From positions 1 to 64,000 of the forward strand of contig JAUYSH010000142.1 of assembly GCA_030696455.1 (NCBI GenBank): a stretch of DNA of 64,000 nucleotides, given 5' to 3'. Source of the DNA: Elusimicrobiota bacterium. Its GTDB lineage: Bacteria; Elusimicrobiota; Elusimicrobia; UBA1565; UBA9628. Made by a program: the position numbers and the translations under genes. Positions within the stretch are counted from its first letter, which is position 1. Each line of letters begins with the position of its first letter. Positions 1 through 8,403 of this stretch are shown here, in pieces. The notes under the pieces are model-generated. The model was not told the DNA's origin and did not search any database. It saw only the letters and a program-made list of their open reading frames with translations.

Positions 1-388
1 CGGCCGGCGCGGGAACGCCGGCCGGCGCATCGGCCGGGGCCGCGGGGTCCTCGGCCGGGGGCTCGGCGACGAAGACCGTGTTCACGATCGCGTCCCCGCA
101 GCGGATGGCGGCCACCGTGCCGGAGGCGTCGTCGAACGAGATGTGGATGGGCGCGGCCATCGCGCCGGGGGTGCGCCAGTCGTAGCCGGTGCGGCCCTTG
201 AGGTGGGGCAGGGATTTCCCTTCGACGTATGGGATGGTCGCCTCGGGCTCGCCCATCACCTGGATCATCTGCTCGCGCGTCATGCCGATGCGAAGCTTCA
301 GGCAATTGCGGTAGTTCTGCGCCGGCTTCTTCGAGCAGGCGGCGGCGAGAAGCAGGAGGACGAGGGAGAGTCGTTGGAGCCGCGGCAT
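1..388 (-). CDS. BamE/SmpA-like lipoprotein, 3' end cut by window edge
   Basis: An open frame runs leftward from an ATG at 388 and leaves the window without a stop, so the C-terminus is missing. The product begins with a short basic/hydrophobic signal peptide ending LLLLAAAC, a plausible lipobox, so it is probably a lipoprotein. It continues with a stretch of the pattern LRIGMTREQMIQVMGEPE, which resembles the SmpA/OmlA (BamE) fold found in small envelope lipoproteins. The visible tail is rich in Ala and Pro. There is no good Shine-Dalgarno before the ATG. It lies 16 bases downstream of the tRNA-Ser gene on the same strand. The exact role is unknown; the BamE likeness is a fold-level guess. 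Confidence 0.6.
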   Translation of the reverse strand, partial: MPRLQRLSLVLLLLAAACSKKPAQNYRNCLKLRIGMTREQMIQVMGEPEATIPYVEGKSLPHLKGRTGYDWRTPGAMAAPIHISFDDASGTVAAIRCGDAIVNTVFVAEPPAEDPAAPADAPAGVPAPA

Positions 389-404
389 TGCGTTGACGAT
401 AAAA

Positions 405-494
405 TGGCGGAAGGGGAGGGATTCGAACCCTCGAAGGAGTTGCCCCCTTGGCAGTTTTCGAGACTGCTACCTTCAACCGCTCGGTCACCCTTCC
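405..494 (-). tRNA. tRNA-Ser (anticodon CGA)
   Basis: The reverse complement folds as a class II tRNA. The acceptor arm GGAAGGG pairs with CCCTTCC, followed by discriminator G and an encoded CCA. The anticodon stem GCAGT/ACTGC encloses the loop CTCGAAA, giving anticodon CGA, which reads UCG. A long variable arm and a T-arm with GGTTCGAATCC follow. The long variable arm and anticodon both identify serine. Confidence 0.95.
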
Positions 495-599
495 TGAAAA
501 GCGAAATCTGTTAGCGGTTGATGGGGGATTTTAGCATAGGTGCGGACGGCGAGGGGCGATTGAACGGCGTTTCCCGGTCTTGTAGACTTAATCTGGCCG

Positions 600-1322
600 A
601 TGATCGTCCCCGCCTTCCTCGTCACGCACTGGTTCACGTCGCTCTTCGCGCAGACTTTTTTCGTGCACCGTTTCGCCTCGCACCGGATGTTCTCCATGAG
701 CCGGGGCTGGGAGCGCTTCTTTCATCTGCTCTCCTGCGTTTCCCAGGGGTTCTCCTTCCTGAATCCCCGCGCCTACGCGCTGCTGCATCGCATGCACCAC
801 GCCTACGGCGACACCGCCAAGGACCCGCATTCCCCGGCGTCCTTCACGAACGCCGCCCCGATGATGCTGGCGACCTTCCGGCGCTTCAACGCCATCGGCC
901 ATCACCGCGAGTCCTTGGAGCCGCGCCTCGAGGGAGGCTATCCGCGCTGGCCGCTGTTGGAGAAGACCGGTGATCACCCTCTCTCGATGGCGTTCTGGGC
1001 CGCCTTTTGCCTGGGCTTCTACTGCCTGGTCGCGACCTCGTGGTGGATGTGGCCGCTTCTTCCGGCCCACTACCTGATGGGGCCGATCCACGGCGCGATG
1101 GTGAACTGGTGCGGCCATCGCTACGGCTACCGCAACTTCGACAACAGGGACCAATCGCGCAACACGCTTCTGTGGGACTTCCTGACGATGGGGGAGCTCT
1201 TCCAGAACAATCAGCACCGGAACTGCACGCGCGCCAATTTCGCCGTGCGCTGGTACGAGGTGGACCCGTGCTATTGGATCATACGGGCCTCGCGGTCGTG
1301 GGGCGCGCCGATCGAAGCTTGA
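600..1322 (+). CDS. Membrane fatty-acid desaturase (acyl-CoA delta-9 type)
   Basis: This 240-residue integral membrane protein has the histidine boxes of the di-iron fatty-acid desaturases: H23-RFAS-H28, then H63-R-M-H66-H67, and a third box at about 202-206. It would introduce a double bond into membrane acyl chains using O2 and an external electron donor. The length and the early first box match the short subfamily that begins directly in the first membrane helix, so the ATG at 600 looks right although no clear ribosome site precedes it. The third box reads QNNQH instead of the usual HNNHH (or QNNHH in a related subgroup), losing at least one iron-ligand position. The downstream context FAVRWYEVDP is family-typical. 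Neighbours give no pathway clue. Confidence 0.85.
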   Translation: MIVPAFLVTHWFTSLFAQTFFVHRFASHRMFSMSRGWERFFHLLSCVSQGFSFLNPRAYALLHRMHHAYGDTAKDPHSPASFTNAAPMMLATFRRFNAIGHHRESLEPRLEGGYPRWPLLEKTGDHPLSMAFWAAFCLGFYCLVATSWWMWPLLPAHYLMGPIHGAMVNWCGHRYGYRNFDNRDQSRNTLLWDFLTMGELFQNNQHRNCTRANFAVRWYEVDPCYWIIRASRSWGAPIEA

Positions 1323-1331
1323 TCGCTCCGG

Positions 1332-1691
1332 TTATTTCTTGAGAGCCTTGCGCAGGCGGAGCACCTGGGTCGCATCCCTCCCTTTGAGCGAGACGTCGTA
1401 CGAGACGGAGATCTCGTCGCCCACGGAGAGGTCGGCCAACGAGAGGATCTTGCCTTGCGCCGCTTCGACCTTCGCCCTGGAGGCGGTGAACCACCGGACC
1501 TTGCCCTCCCCGTCCTTGATCTTCAGCCGGCCCGCGGCGGCGTCCACCGCGATGACGACGCCTCTTTCCTGCCGGTCGGACACGCGGGTTTGGGGGTAGT
1601 CCCGCAAGGGCAGAGCCGCCCCCTGCGCCCGGGCCGAGCCCGCGGCGAGGGACAACGCGAACATCAGCGCCCACGATGTTGATGTGTTCAT
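1332..1691 (-). CDS. Small secreted protein, function unknown
   Basis: The 119-residue product starts at the ATG at 1691, six bases after a perfect AGGAGG (1697-1702). An upstream in-frame start is possible but has no such site. A signal peptide ends near SARA-Q. The mature part has alternating beta-like stretches (GVVIAVDAAAGRLKIKDGEG and VGDEISVSYDVS), suggesting a small OB- or barrel-like periplasmic domain. It is convergent with the desaturase and follows the Hsp20 pair on the same strand after about 150 bases, so it is probably its own transcript. I do not recognise the family. Confidence 0.65.
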   Translation of the reverse strand: MNTSTSWALMFALSLAAGSARAQGAALPLRDYPQTRVSDRQERGVVIAVDAAAGRLKIKDGEGKVRWFTASRAKVEAAQGKILSLADLSVGDEISVSYDVSLKGRDATQVLRLRKALKK

Positions 1692-1791
1692 AGACGTTCC
1701 TCCTGAAGCTGAACGGCTTCCTCTCATGAGTGTAGGCTCCGGGGGCGCGCGAGGGCGACTCCAGCGAGGTGAGATATTTTCGACGGCCCCC

Positions 1792-1823
1792 GACGCGGAC
1801 GCCGCGGGCGCGGCGTCCGCGTC
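1792..1823 (-). terminator. Perfect 15-bp hairpin after the Hsp20 pair
   Basis: The arm GACGCGGACGCCGCG at 1792-1806 pairs perfectly with 1809-1823, leaving a 2-base loop. It lies 16 bases beyond the Hsp20 stop codon. There is no T-tract after it on the minus strand, so it may be a stem that stabilises the mRNA end or acts with Rho, not a classical intrinsic terminator. Confidence 0.4.
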
Positions 1824-1838
1824 CCGGCCGGGGGGGGC

Positions 1839-2339
1839 CTAGTCGATGCTGATCGTGCGCGCCTTCGCGGAGTCGGACTTCGGGAGATGGATCTCCAGCA
1901 CGCCGTCCGCGTAATGAGCTTTGACCTGGTCGCCCTTGACTCCCGTGGGCAAGGTGAACGCCCGGTGGAACTGGCCGTACGGCAGCTCGCGCCGAAGCCA
2001 ATCCTGGGAGCCCTCGGCGGGCTCCTTGCGCTCGCCGCTCAGGATCAAGGTGTTGTCCTTCACCTCGACCTTGCAGTCGGCTTTCTTGATCCCCAGCAGG
2101 CCCGCGTAGACGACGAGCTCGTCGCCGGTCTCGCGGATGTCGACAGGCGGGGCCCAGGCGCGGGCTTCCAGCAGGGAGCCTTCGGGGAAGGCGGAGGCGA
2201 GCAGGGGGCGCCCGCTGAAGAAATCCTCGAACATGCCGTTGATCGTGTCCCGGAAGCCGATCATCTCCCGGAACGGGTCCTGCCCGGTGCGCTGAACCGC
2301 GACCGGGGCTTCCGACGTCTTGCTCATTTCTTTGGCCAT
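1839..2339 (-). CDS. Hsp20/alpha-crystallin small heat-shock protein (second of pair)
   Basis: The 166-residue protein has a variable N-terminus containing an FxxMxGF-like helix and an alpha-crystallin domain from about 63 to 160. The latter includes PPVDIRETGDELVVYAGL, the turn GIKKADCKVEV, and the closing ADGVLEIHLPKS, which matches the family's A-x-x-x-G-[VI]-L signature. It is an ATP-independent holdase chaperone that binds unfolding proteins in the cytoplasm. AAGGAG precedes the ATG, and the gene follows the first Hsp20 by 12 bases, so the two are co-transcribed. Its crystallin domain differs clearly from that of the partner, suggesting hetero-oligomers or different clients. Confidence 0.92.
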   Translation of the reverse strand: MAKEMSKTSEAPVAVQRTGQDPFREMIGFRDTINGMFEDFFSGRPLLASAFPEGSLLEARAWAPPVDIRETGDELVVYAGLLGIKKADCKVEVKDNTLILSGERKEPAEGSQDWLRRELPYGQFHRAFTLPTGVKGDQVKAHYADGVLEIHLPKSDSAKARTISID

Positions 2340-2351
2340 GGTCTTGTCTCC

Positions 2352-2807
2352 TTACTCGATGTCGATGCGGCGCACCTGCGCAGGCGTCACGCGGGGCAGA
2401 TGAATCTCCAGCAGCTCGCCCTTGAAGGCGGCCTTCACGTCGTTCGTCCGGACCGGCGACGGCAGCGAGAAGCGGCGCAGGAACGACCGCGACGACTCCC
2501 GCCGTTGAAGCACTCCGTGGCGGCGCTGCTCCTGCGTCCGCGCCTGCTCGGCGCGGATCGTCAGGGTGTTCTCGGTCACCTCGATCTTGACGTCCTCGCG
2601 CTTCATGCCCGGCAGTTTCGCCGAGACCACGATCTCCTCGGGCTTCTCCTCGACGTCCACCTCCGGCATGCGTACCGCGCCGCCGGCCAGCGCCCAGGGC
2701 TTCTCGAACAGATATTCCAGCGGCTCCACGACGCCGCGCATCAGCTCCGAGCCCGCCGAGGCGCCTTTTCGCCGCTTGCTCCAGGGAATGATATCTCTGA
2801 GTGTCAT
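2352..2807 (-). CDS. Hsp20/alpha-crystallin small heat-shock protein (first of pair)
   Basis: The 151-residue protein carries an alpha-crystallin domain from about 47 to 151: PEVDVEEKPEEIVVSAKLPG, then the helix-turn MKREDVKIEV, and near the end FKGELLEIHLPRV. AAGGAGG lies 8 bases before the ATG. As the promoter-proximal gene of a two-gene unit it probably sets expression of both chaperones. The 149 bases upstream, to the end of the TolC-like gene, hold no gene; no convincing sigma-32 or CIRCE site could be named there. Confidence 0.92.
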   Translation of the reverse strand: MTLRDIIPWSKRRKGASAGSELMRGVVEPLEYLFEKPWALAGGAVRMPEVDVEEKPEEIVVSAKLPGMKREDVKIEVTENTLTIRAEQARTQEQRRHGVLQRRESSRSFLRRFSLPSPVRTNDVKAAFKGELLEIHLPRVTPAQVRRIDIE

Positions 2808-2955
2808 GATTCCCGCCTCCTTGTTTGGGGGATATAAACAAAGAGGCGCAGGCGCCGGCCATGGAGGAGGCGTAACGGAATGCTGACCGGAGCCTAGCCC
2901 TCGATGAGCGCTGCGCCAAGTCCTGCGACAAGATGAGCGCGGTGCCCGCCCGGCG

Positions 2956-4233
2956 CTAAAGGCCGTGTTCTTTCATCAGCCCGGTCTTCGTGAGCCCGTA
3001 GTCGCGGCGCCTCTCGGCCAATTGGCGGCGGAAGCCGAGCAGGCGCTGCGCGGCGGCGTGCACGTCGAGGGAATTCTTGACGCCCCGGTCGTATTCGTCC
3101 AGGGTCGAGTTGAAGTAGCGCCGGGCCAGCTCGATGCGGTCTTCCGCGAAATGGACGAGCTCATGGTCGTGCTTGAGATCCTCCTCGATGATCCGCACGC
3201 GGGCGCGCAGGTCGGTCCGGCGCTGGGCCAGGCTCTTCTCCGCGCCTTCGGCCTCGAGCCGCCTGGCGCGCGACTCGGCCCGCTCCGCGCCGCCGTCGAA
3301 GAGGCGCAGGCTGAGCTTGCCGCCGACGGCGAAGTCGTCGCGCTGGCGGACCGACGGATACTCCCGCTCCCGGAGGGTGTAGAGGTATTTCCCGGCGTAC
3401 GCGTCGAGCGACGGCGCCCACCAAAGGGAGGCCGCCTTCGAGTCCGCGCGCGCCGTGTCGCCCTGCGCGGCCAGCTGGGCCGCCTCGGGGTGCGAGCCGG
3501 GCTCGAACGCGCGGCCGAGCAGCGATTCGTCGTGGATGTGCTCGAGGCGATGCGCGGTCGCGATCTCCGCGCCGGCGGGAAGGCCCAGCAGCGCGGCGAG
3601 GCGCAGCCTCAGCTGCAGCTCGGAGTGGGCGTAGCTCTCCGCGTCCTCCTTGAGCTGGGAGCCGCCGATCTCGAACTCGAGGCGGTCGGTGCCCGCCGCC
3701 AGGCCGCGGCGGATGCGCCGCTCGGCGCGCTCCAGCAGGCGCTCATTCTCGATCAGCGCGTCCTTGATGATCGTGCCCATCTCGCGGGCGTGCACCAGCC
3801 GCAGGTAGGCCTGCCGCGCCTCGGAGATCGCCGAGGCCAGCTCGGCGTTCGAGCGGGCGGACGCCAGGGACGCGAGTCCGGCGAAGCGGCGTTCATGCCA
3901 TCGGTCGCGGCCGCCGCGCAGAAGGTTGACGCGGGTCTCGGCCGAGCCGTAGGGCTGGGTCTTGTCGCCGTGGCTTCCTGTCTGGAAGCGCTCCGCGCCC
4001 GCGTCGACGGCCGCGGAGGGGAGGAAGGAGCGGAGGAGCGAGCGCTCCCTCGCGCGGGCGGCCTCGGTGTGCAGCGCCGCGCCCGCGGCGGCCTGGTTGC
4101 CCTCCCGGACCAGCCGCGGGATATCGTCGAACTCGACGCGCACGGGCGGCGTCTGCGCCGCGCGGGCGGAGGCGGCGAACGCGAGGACGAGGGCGGCGCT
4201 AGTCCAGGCCGTCGAATGCCGCCAGAAGCTCAC
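2956..4233 (-). CDS. TolC/CzcC-type outer-membrane efflux channel
   Basis: The 425-residue product is an outer-membrane factor with long heptad-rich coiled-coil stretches, as in TolC and CusC. I chose the GTG at 4233: it has AAGGAGG just upstream and gives a proper signal peptide (WTSAALVLAFAASARA-A). The longer frame from 4311 would add an Arg/Ser-rich shadow of the upstream gene. The start overlaps the end of the preceding small gene by 35 bases, so translation is probably coupled. Together with the RND pump upstream it should form the exit duct for a metal cation. No Cys lipobox is seen, unlike CusC. Confidence 0.85.
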   Translation of the reverse strand: MSFWRHSTAWTSAALVLAFAASARAAQTPPVRVEFDDIPRLVREGNQAAAGAALHTEAARARERSLLRSFLPSAAVDAGAERFQTGSHGDKTQPYGSAETRVNLLRGGRDRWHERRFAGLASLASARSNAELASAISEARQAYLRLVHAREMGTIIKDALIENERLLERAERRIRRGLAAGTDRLEFEIGGSQLKEDAESYAHSELQLRLRLAALLGLPAGAEIATAHRLEHIHDESLLGRAFEPGSHPEAAQLAAQGDTARADSKAASLWWAPSLDAYAGKYLYTLREREYPSVRQRDDFAVGGKLSLRLFDGGAERAESRARRLEAEGAEKSLAQRRTDLRARVRIIEEDLKHDHELVHFAEDRIELARRYFNSTLDEYDRGVKNSLDVHAAAQRLLGFRRQLAERRRDYGLTKTGLMKEHGL

Positions 4234-4645
4234 GCGCGCCCTCCTTGATCTTGACGTCGATGTTGAACGGCTTGCCCGAGGGCTTCGGAGCCTTTCCCTC
4301 GTAGCCTTCATCGGTGCGGATCAGCTTGAAAGGCACGCTCGTCCACTTCTTCTTTTTCTTGGACTGGAGGAAGGCTTCGGCGCTCTTCGGCAGGACCGAG
4401 GCGTCGAGCGGCTTCATGTCCTTGTCGTAGAAGTAGACGCGCACGGTCCCGTCGTCGGCGCGCGTCAGCTCGGCCTTGTAGACCAGGGGAGCCTCGGGCC
4501 CGAGCTTGGCGTCCTTGGCGAGGACGACCGCGGTGAGGACCCCGCCCATCTTCCCGGCGTCGGTCAGCTTCGGCCCGTGCCCCTCGTCGTGGGCGAAGGC
4601 CGGGAGCGACAGCGCGGCGGCGAGCAGTATTCCCAGGTATTTCAT
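4199..4645 (-). CDS. Small periplasmic protein of the metal-efflux operon
   Basis: The 148-residue protein has a cleavable signal peptide (MKYLGILLAAALSLPAFA) and a mature N-terminus HDEGHGPK that could bind metal. The rest is a probable beta-rich domain ending in a Lys-rich segment. Its start overlaps the stop of the RND pump gene and its end overlaps the channel gene, placing it firmly in the efflux operon. It could be a periplasmic metal chaperone. It is too small to be the membrane-fusion adaptor and has no hairpin or lipoyl-like domain. The family is not recognised. Confidence 0.7.
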   Translation of the reverse strand: MKYLGILLAAALSLPAFAHDEGHGPKLTDAGKMGGVLTAVVLAKDAKLGPEAPLVYKAELTRADDGTVRVYFYDKDMKPLDASVLPKSAEAFLQSKKKKKWTSVPFKLIRTDEGYEGKAPKPSGKPFNIDVKIKEGARELLAAFDGLD

Positions 4646-7600
4646 AGCACCTCTCCTTTAGCGGCTTTTTCCGCGTCTTCCTTTTCTAATGCGATGAGTC
4701 TTTCGGCCGCCGGCCTTCCGAAGCGCAGGAATACGGCGGGCGTGACGATGATGTCGAGCAAGGTCGAGGAGAACAGGCCTCCGACGATGACGACCGCGAC
4801 GGGATAGAGGATCTCCTTGCCCGGCTGCCCGCGCGAGAGGAGAAGGGGGACCAGCGCCAGCGCCGCCGTGAGCGCCGTCATCAGAACCGGGACCAGCCGT
4901 TCCAGAGAGCCGCGGATCACCATCTTCTCGCTGAACGCCTCGCCCTCCTCCCTCATGAGATGGATGTAATGGCTGATCATCATGATGCCGTTGCGGCTGG
5001 CGATGCCGCACAAGGTGATGAAGGCCACCGTCGTCGCCACCGAGAGCGTCCTCTCCGTCAGCCAGATCGCCCACAGGCTTCCGATGAGGGCCAGCGGCAC
5101 GTTGAGCATGATCTGCAGTGCCAGGACGGATGAGCGGAAGTGCACGTAGAGGACCAAAAAGATGCCGAGCAAGGACGCCGTTCCCAGGAGCAGAAGCAGT
5201 CGGGAGGCGTTTTTCTGGCTCTCGAACTGCCCTCCGTAAGCGACGAAGTACCCCGCCGGCAGGCGGATCTTTTCGCCGATCCGGGACTGGATCTCGGAGA
5301 TGAGGGTGCCCAGGTCCCTGCCGTGGGAGTTCGCCGACACCACGATGCGGCGCTGCATGCCTTCGCGATTGACCATGTTGGGGCCGGTTCCCTTGTAGAC
5401 CTCGGCCAGGTCGCCCACCGTCACCAGGCGGCCGGTCGGCATGGTCTTGACCAGCACGGAGCCGATGGACGCCGGATCGGCGCGAGACTTGTCGTCGAGG
5501 CGCATGAAGATGTCGAAGCGTCGCTGCTGCTCGAGCACCGAGCCCACCTTGTCGCCGCTCAGCGCCGTCTCGAGGTCCGCGGCGAGCATCCCCGGGCGCA
5601 CGCCGTGGGCCGCGGCCTCCTCGCGATCGACCGCGATCTTCAGCTGGGGGATGAGCACCAGCGGCTCCAGCGACAGGTCGACGATCCCGGGCACGTCCTT
5701 GAGGATCGACTCGATCTGCGCCCCGAGGCGGCGGAGCTCGCTGAGCTCGGGGCCGGAGACCTTGATCGCGATCTGGGCGCGCACGCCGGACAGCAGGTGG
5801 TCGAGGCGGTGGCTGATCGGCTGGCCGATGTTGACGGCGACATCGCCCGCCTGCTCCACCTTCTCGCGCAGCTCCTGGAGGACCGCGGCGCGGGGCCGGC
5901 CGCCGTCCTTGAAGTCGACGTCGATCTCGCTCCAATGCACGCCCTCGGCGTGCTCGTCGAGCTCGGCGCGCCCGGTGCGACGGATGGTGGACTTCACCTC
6001 CGGCACGGACAGCATGGCTTGCTCGATGCGCGTGCCCAGCTCGTCCGACGCCGTCAGCGAGATGCCGGGCGCGGCGGCGACGCCGATCGTCGCGGTGCCC
6101 TCGTTGAACGCGGGCAGGAAATTGCGGCCCATGAACGGGAGCAGCGCGAGGGAGGAAGCCAGCAGGGCCGCGCACGCGCCGAGCAGCGCCAGCGGATGCC
6201 GGATCGTCCGGGCCAGGATCTCCCGGTCCCAGCGCTTGAGCCGCAGCACGAAGGCCCCGTCGGCATGAAGGGCGATCGCCTTCGCATTCGGGAGGAGATA
6301 GGAGCACAGGGCCGGGGTCACGGTCAAGGACACGACCAAAGAGGCGAGCAAAGACACGATGTAGGCCACGCCGAGCGGCGCGAACAGCCTTCCTTCGATG
6401 CCGCCCAGGGCGAACAGCGGCAGGAAGACCAGGACCACGATGACCGTGGAGAAGACGATGGAGTTGCGCACCTCGGAGGAGGCGTCGTAGACCACGCGCA
6501 GCGGGCTTTTGGGGCTTCCGGCGGCGCGATTCTCGCGCAGCCGGCGGAAGACGTTCTCCACGTCGACGATCGCGTCGTCGACCAGCTCGCCGATGGCGAC
6601 GGCCAGGCCCCCAAGCGTCATCGTGTTGATGCCCAGGCCGAAGATCTTGAAGACGATGGCGGTCACGAGCAGCGACAAGGGAATGGCGACCAAGGTGATC
6701 GCCGTCGTCCGCACGTTGACGAGGAACAGGAAGAGGATCACGGCGACCATGATCGCCCCGTCGCGCAGCGCGTCTTCGACATTGGAGATGGAGGCCTCGA
6801 TGAAGCGGGACTGCTTGAACAGGTCGCCCTCGAGGTGCGCGCCCGCGGGAAGCCCGCTCTGAAGCTCCGCGATCAGCGCGTCGATCCTGCGCGTCAGCTC
6901 GATCGTGTTCGCGCCCGGCTGCTTCTGGATCGTCATGACGACGGAGTGGCGGCCGTTGATGCTGGCTTCGCCCCGCTTGGTCTTCGCCCCGATGCGCACC
7001 TCGGCGACCTCCTTGACGAGGACCGGACGCCCGAGATGCATGCCCACGGGGGAGTTCTCGATCTCCGACACGGACTCGACCCGGGCGAGCGGCCGGACCA
7101 GGAACTCCTTGCCGTCGAGGTCGATGAAGCCGCCCGTGGTGTTCTCGCTGATCTCCGAAAGGGCGTGCTTGAGATCCTCCAGAGAGAGCCCCTTGCGCTG
7201 GAGCCGGTCGCTGGACACGAGGATCTGATACTGCTTGACCTCGCCGCCCATCACGACGACCTGGCTGATGCCCGACAGCGTCATCAGCCGCGGCCGCACG
7301 ACCCAGTCGGCCAAGGTGCGCAGCTCCATCGGGGAAACGGCGTCCTCGGGGCTCGTCAGGCCCACGAACTGGATCTCGCCCATGATCGAGCTGACCGGGC
7401 CCATGACCGGGACCATGCCTGCGGGCAGGCTCCCGCCGAGAAGCTGAAGGCGTTCGGCGACGAGCTGGCGGTTGCGGAAGATCTCCGTGCCCCAGTCGAA
7501 CTCGACGTACGCGATGGAGATGCCGATGCCGCTCGAGGAACGCACGCGGACGACGCCCGGCGTGCCGTTGAGCACCGCCTCGATGGGATGGGTGACCAAG

Positions 7601-7788
7601 GTCTCGACTTCCTCGGGGGCGAGGCCGTGCGCTTCCGTGAGGATGGCGACGGTGGGGCGGTTGAGGTCCGGGAACACGTCGACGGGCAGCCGCGAGGCCA
7701 CCCACGCCCCGTAGGCCGAGAGGAGGGCGGCGGCGACGAGGACGGCGAAACGGCGGTTCAGCGAGAATCGGATGATGGCGTTGAGCAT
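4642..7788 (-). CDS. Heavy-metal efflux RND pump (CusA/CzcA family)
   Basis: The 1048-residue protein matches the family's normal length and layout: TM1 at the N-terminus, two large periplasmic loops and two blocks of membrane helices. N-terminal PVDVFPDLNRPTV and the segment GELVDDAIVDVENVFRRLRE near residue 400 are typical of the HME-RND group, where acidic residues in TM4 carry protons. It would export a divalent or monovalent heavy metal from periplasm or cytoplasm using proton motive force. GGAG precedes the ATG. It sits between a His-rich protein gene and the small periplasmic and TolC-like genes. Substrate (Cu/Ag versus Zn/Co/Cd) cannot be set from sequence by eye. Confidence 0.93.
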   Translation of the reverse strand: MLNAIIRFSLNRRFAVLVAAALLSAYGAWVASRLPVDVFPDLNRPTVAILTEAHGLAPEEVETLVTHPIEAVLNGTPGVVRVRSSSGIGISIAYVEFDWGTEIFRNRQLVAERLQLLGGSLPAGMVPVMGPVSSIMGEIQFVGLTSPEDAVSPMELRTLADWVVRPRLMTLSGISQVVVMGGEVKQYQILVSSDRLQRKGLSLEDLKHALSEISENTTGGFIDLDGKEFLVRPLARVESVSEIENSPVGMHLGRPVLVKEVAEVRIGAKTKRGEASINGRHSVVMTIQKQPGANTIELTRRIDALIAELQSGLPAGAHLEGDLFKQSRFIEASISNVEDALRDGAIMVAVILFLFLVNVRTTAITLVAIPLSLLVTAIVFKIFGLGINTMTLGGLAVAIGELVDDAIVDVENVFRRLRENRAAGSPKSPLRVVYDASSEVRNSIVFSTVIVVLVFLPLFALGGIEGRLFAPLGVAYIVSLLASLVVSLTVTPALCSYLLPNAKAIALHADGAFVLRLKRWDREILARTIRHPLALLGACAALLASSLALLPFMGRNFLPAFNEGTATIGVAAAPGISLTASDELGTRIEQAMLSVPEVKSTIRRTGRAELDEHAEGVHWSEIDVDFKDGGRPRAAVLQELREKVEQAGDVAVNIGQPISHRLDHLLSGVRAQIAIKVSGPELSELRRLGAQIESILKDVPGIVDLSLEPLVLIPQLKIAVDREEAAAHGVRPGMLAADLETALSGDKVGSVLEQQRRFDIFMRLDDKSRADPASIGSVLVKTMPTGRLVTVGDLAEVYKGTGPNMVNREGMQRRIVVSANSHGRDLGTLISEIQSRIGEKIRLPAGYFVAYGGQFESQKNASRLLLLLGTASLLGIFLVLYVHFRSSVLALQIMLNVPLALIGSLWAIWLTERTLSVATTVAFITLCGIASRNGIMMISHYIHLMREEGEAFSEKMVIRGSLERLVPVLMTALTAALALVPLLLSRGQPGKEILYPVAVVIVGGLFSSTLLDIIVTPAVFLRFGRPAAERLIALEKEDAEKAAKGEVL

Positions 7789-7856
7789 GGAACTCCAGCC
7801 GGGCGGCAGCGGCGATCAGGCGTCGGGCGGACTATGACGCGACGGATGGTCTCCCG

Positions 7857-8234
7857 TCAGGCGGGAGGGGCGCGGCCGAGGTGGGGGAGGGCCCGCCTTC
7901 CGGGCGACGCGCCGGGAAGGCGGGAGGCGGACAACATCGAGTCGAGGCGGGGGGATTCCGCGGCCGGAGCCGCGGCGGGCAGAAGCGTGACGAGGTCCTC
8001 CCCATCCCCGGCCGTCGACGGCGACGGCCGCAGCCGGGCATCGCGCGCGGCGTCCGAGCCGAACTCGTGTTCGCGCTCGTGATGGTCGGCGTCATGGTCG
8101 TGGGAGTGCGCGTCCCCGTCCGCGTGGCGATGGACGTGGACGTCGCTCCAGGCGTGAGCCAAGGCGTCCGCCCCGAGCGGGACGAAAGTCCCGCCGAGGA
8201 GCAGCGCCGCGATCAGGCACCGGGCCGTTCTCAT
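7857..8234 (-). CDS. His-rich secreted protein at head of metal-efflux operon
   Basis: The 125-residue product starts with a signal peptide followed by a His/Asp-rich stretch (HVHRHADGDAHSHDHDADHH, around residues 34-53). This is a typical metal-binding low-complexity segment. The C-terminal half is Pro/Ala/Arg-rich and probably disordered. It is the first gene before the RND pump, 68 bases upstream, and may buffer or sense periplasmic metal. Such short His-rich proteins are common at metal-resistance loci, but I assign no specific family. Confidence 0.6.
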   Translation of the reverse strand: MRTARCLIAALLLGGTFVPLGADALAHAWSDVHVHRHADGDAHSHDHDADHHEREHEFGSDAARDARLRPSPSTAGDGEDLVTLLPAAAPAAESPRLDSMLSASRLPGASPGRRALPHLGRAPPA

Positions 8235-8403
8235 CGTTCCATGTTTATAGCAGAAGCGCTGGAGCGCCGCAAGGCGGCGCCGCGAGAAGGAGCGGCATAG
8301 CCGGATTCCAACACGCGCGCATGCGGGCTATTGTCATCGGATAATCGTTTTCAACCCGCCCTCGAATTAGCTATTTTTTCCGTTCGGCAACTGGGAGGCG
8401 AAC

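Noticed and set aside
4658-7705. 1015-residue second minus-strand frame inside the pump gene
   Set aside because: It is the same DNA in another frame; the composition is dominated by Arg, Pro, Gly and Ala and no motif is seen.
5140-8082. 980-residue open frame on the plus strand opposite the RND pump
   Set aside because: It is antisense to a clear CusA/CzcA gene, is rich in Arg/Gly/Asp/Ala of the kind produced by high-GC shadow frames, and has no recognisable domain.
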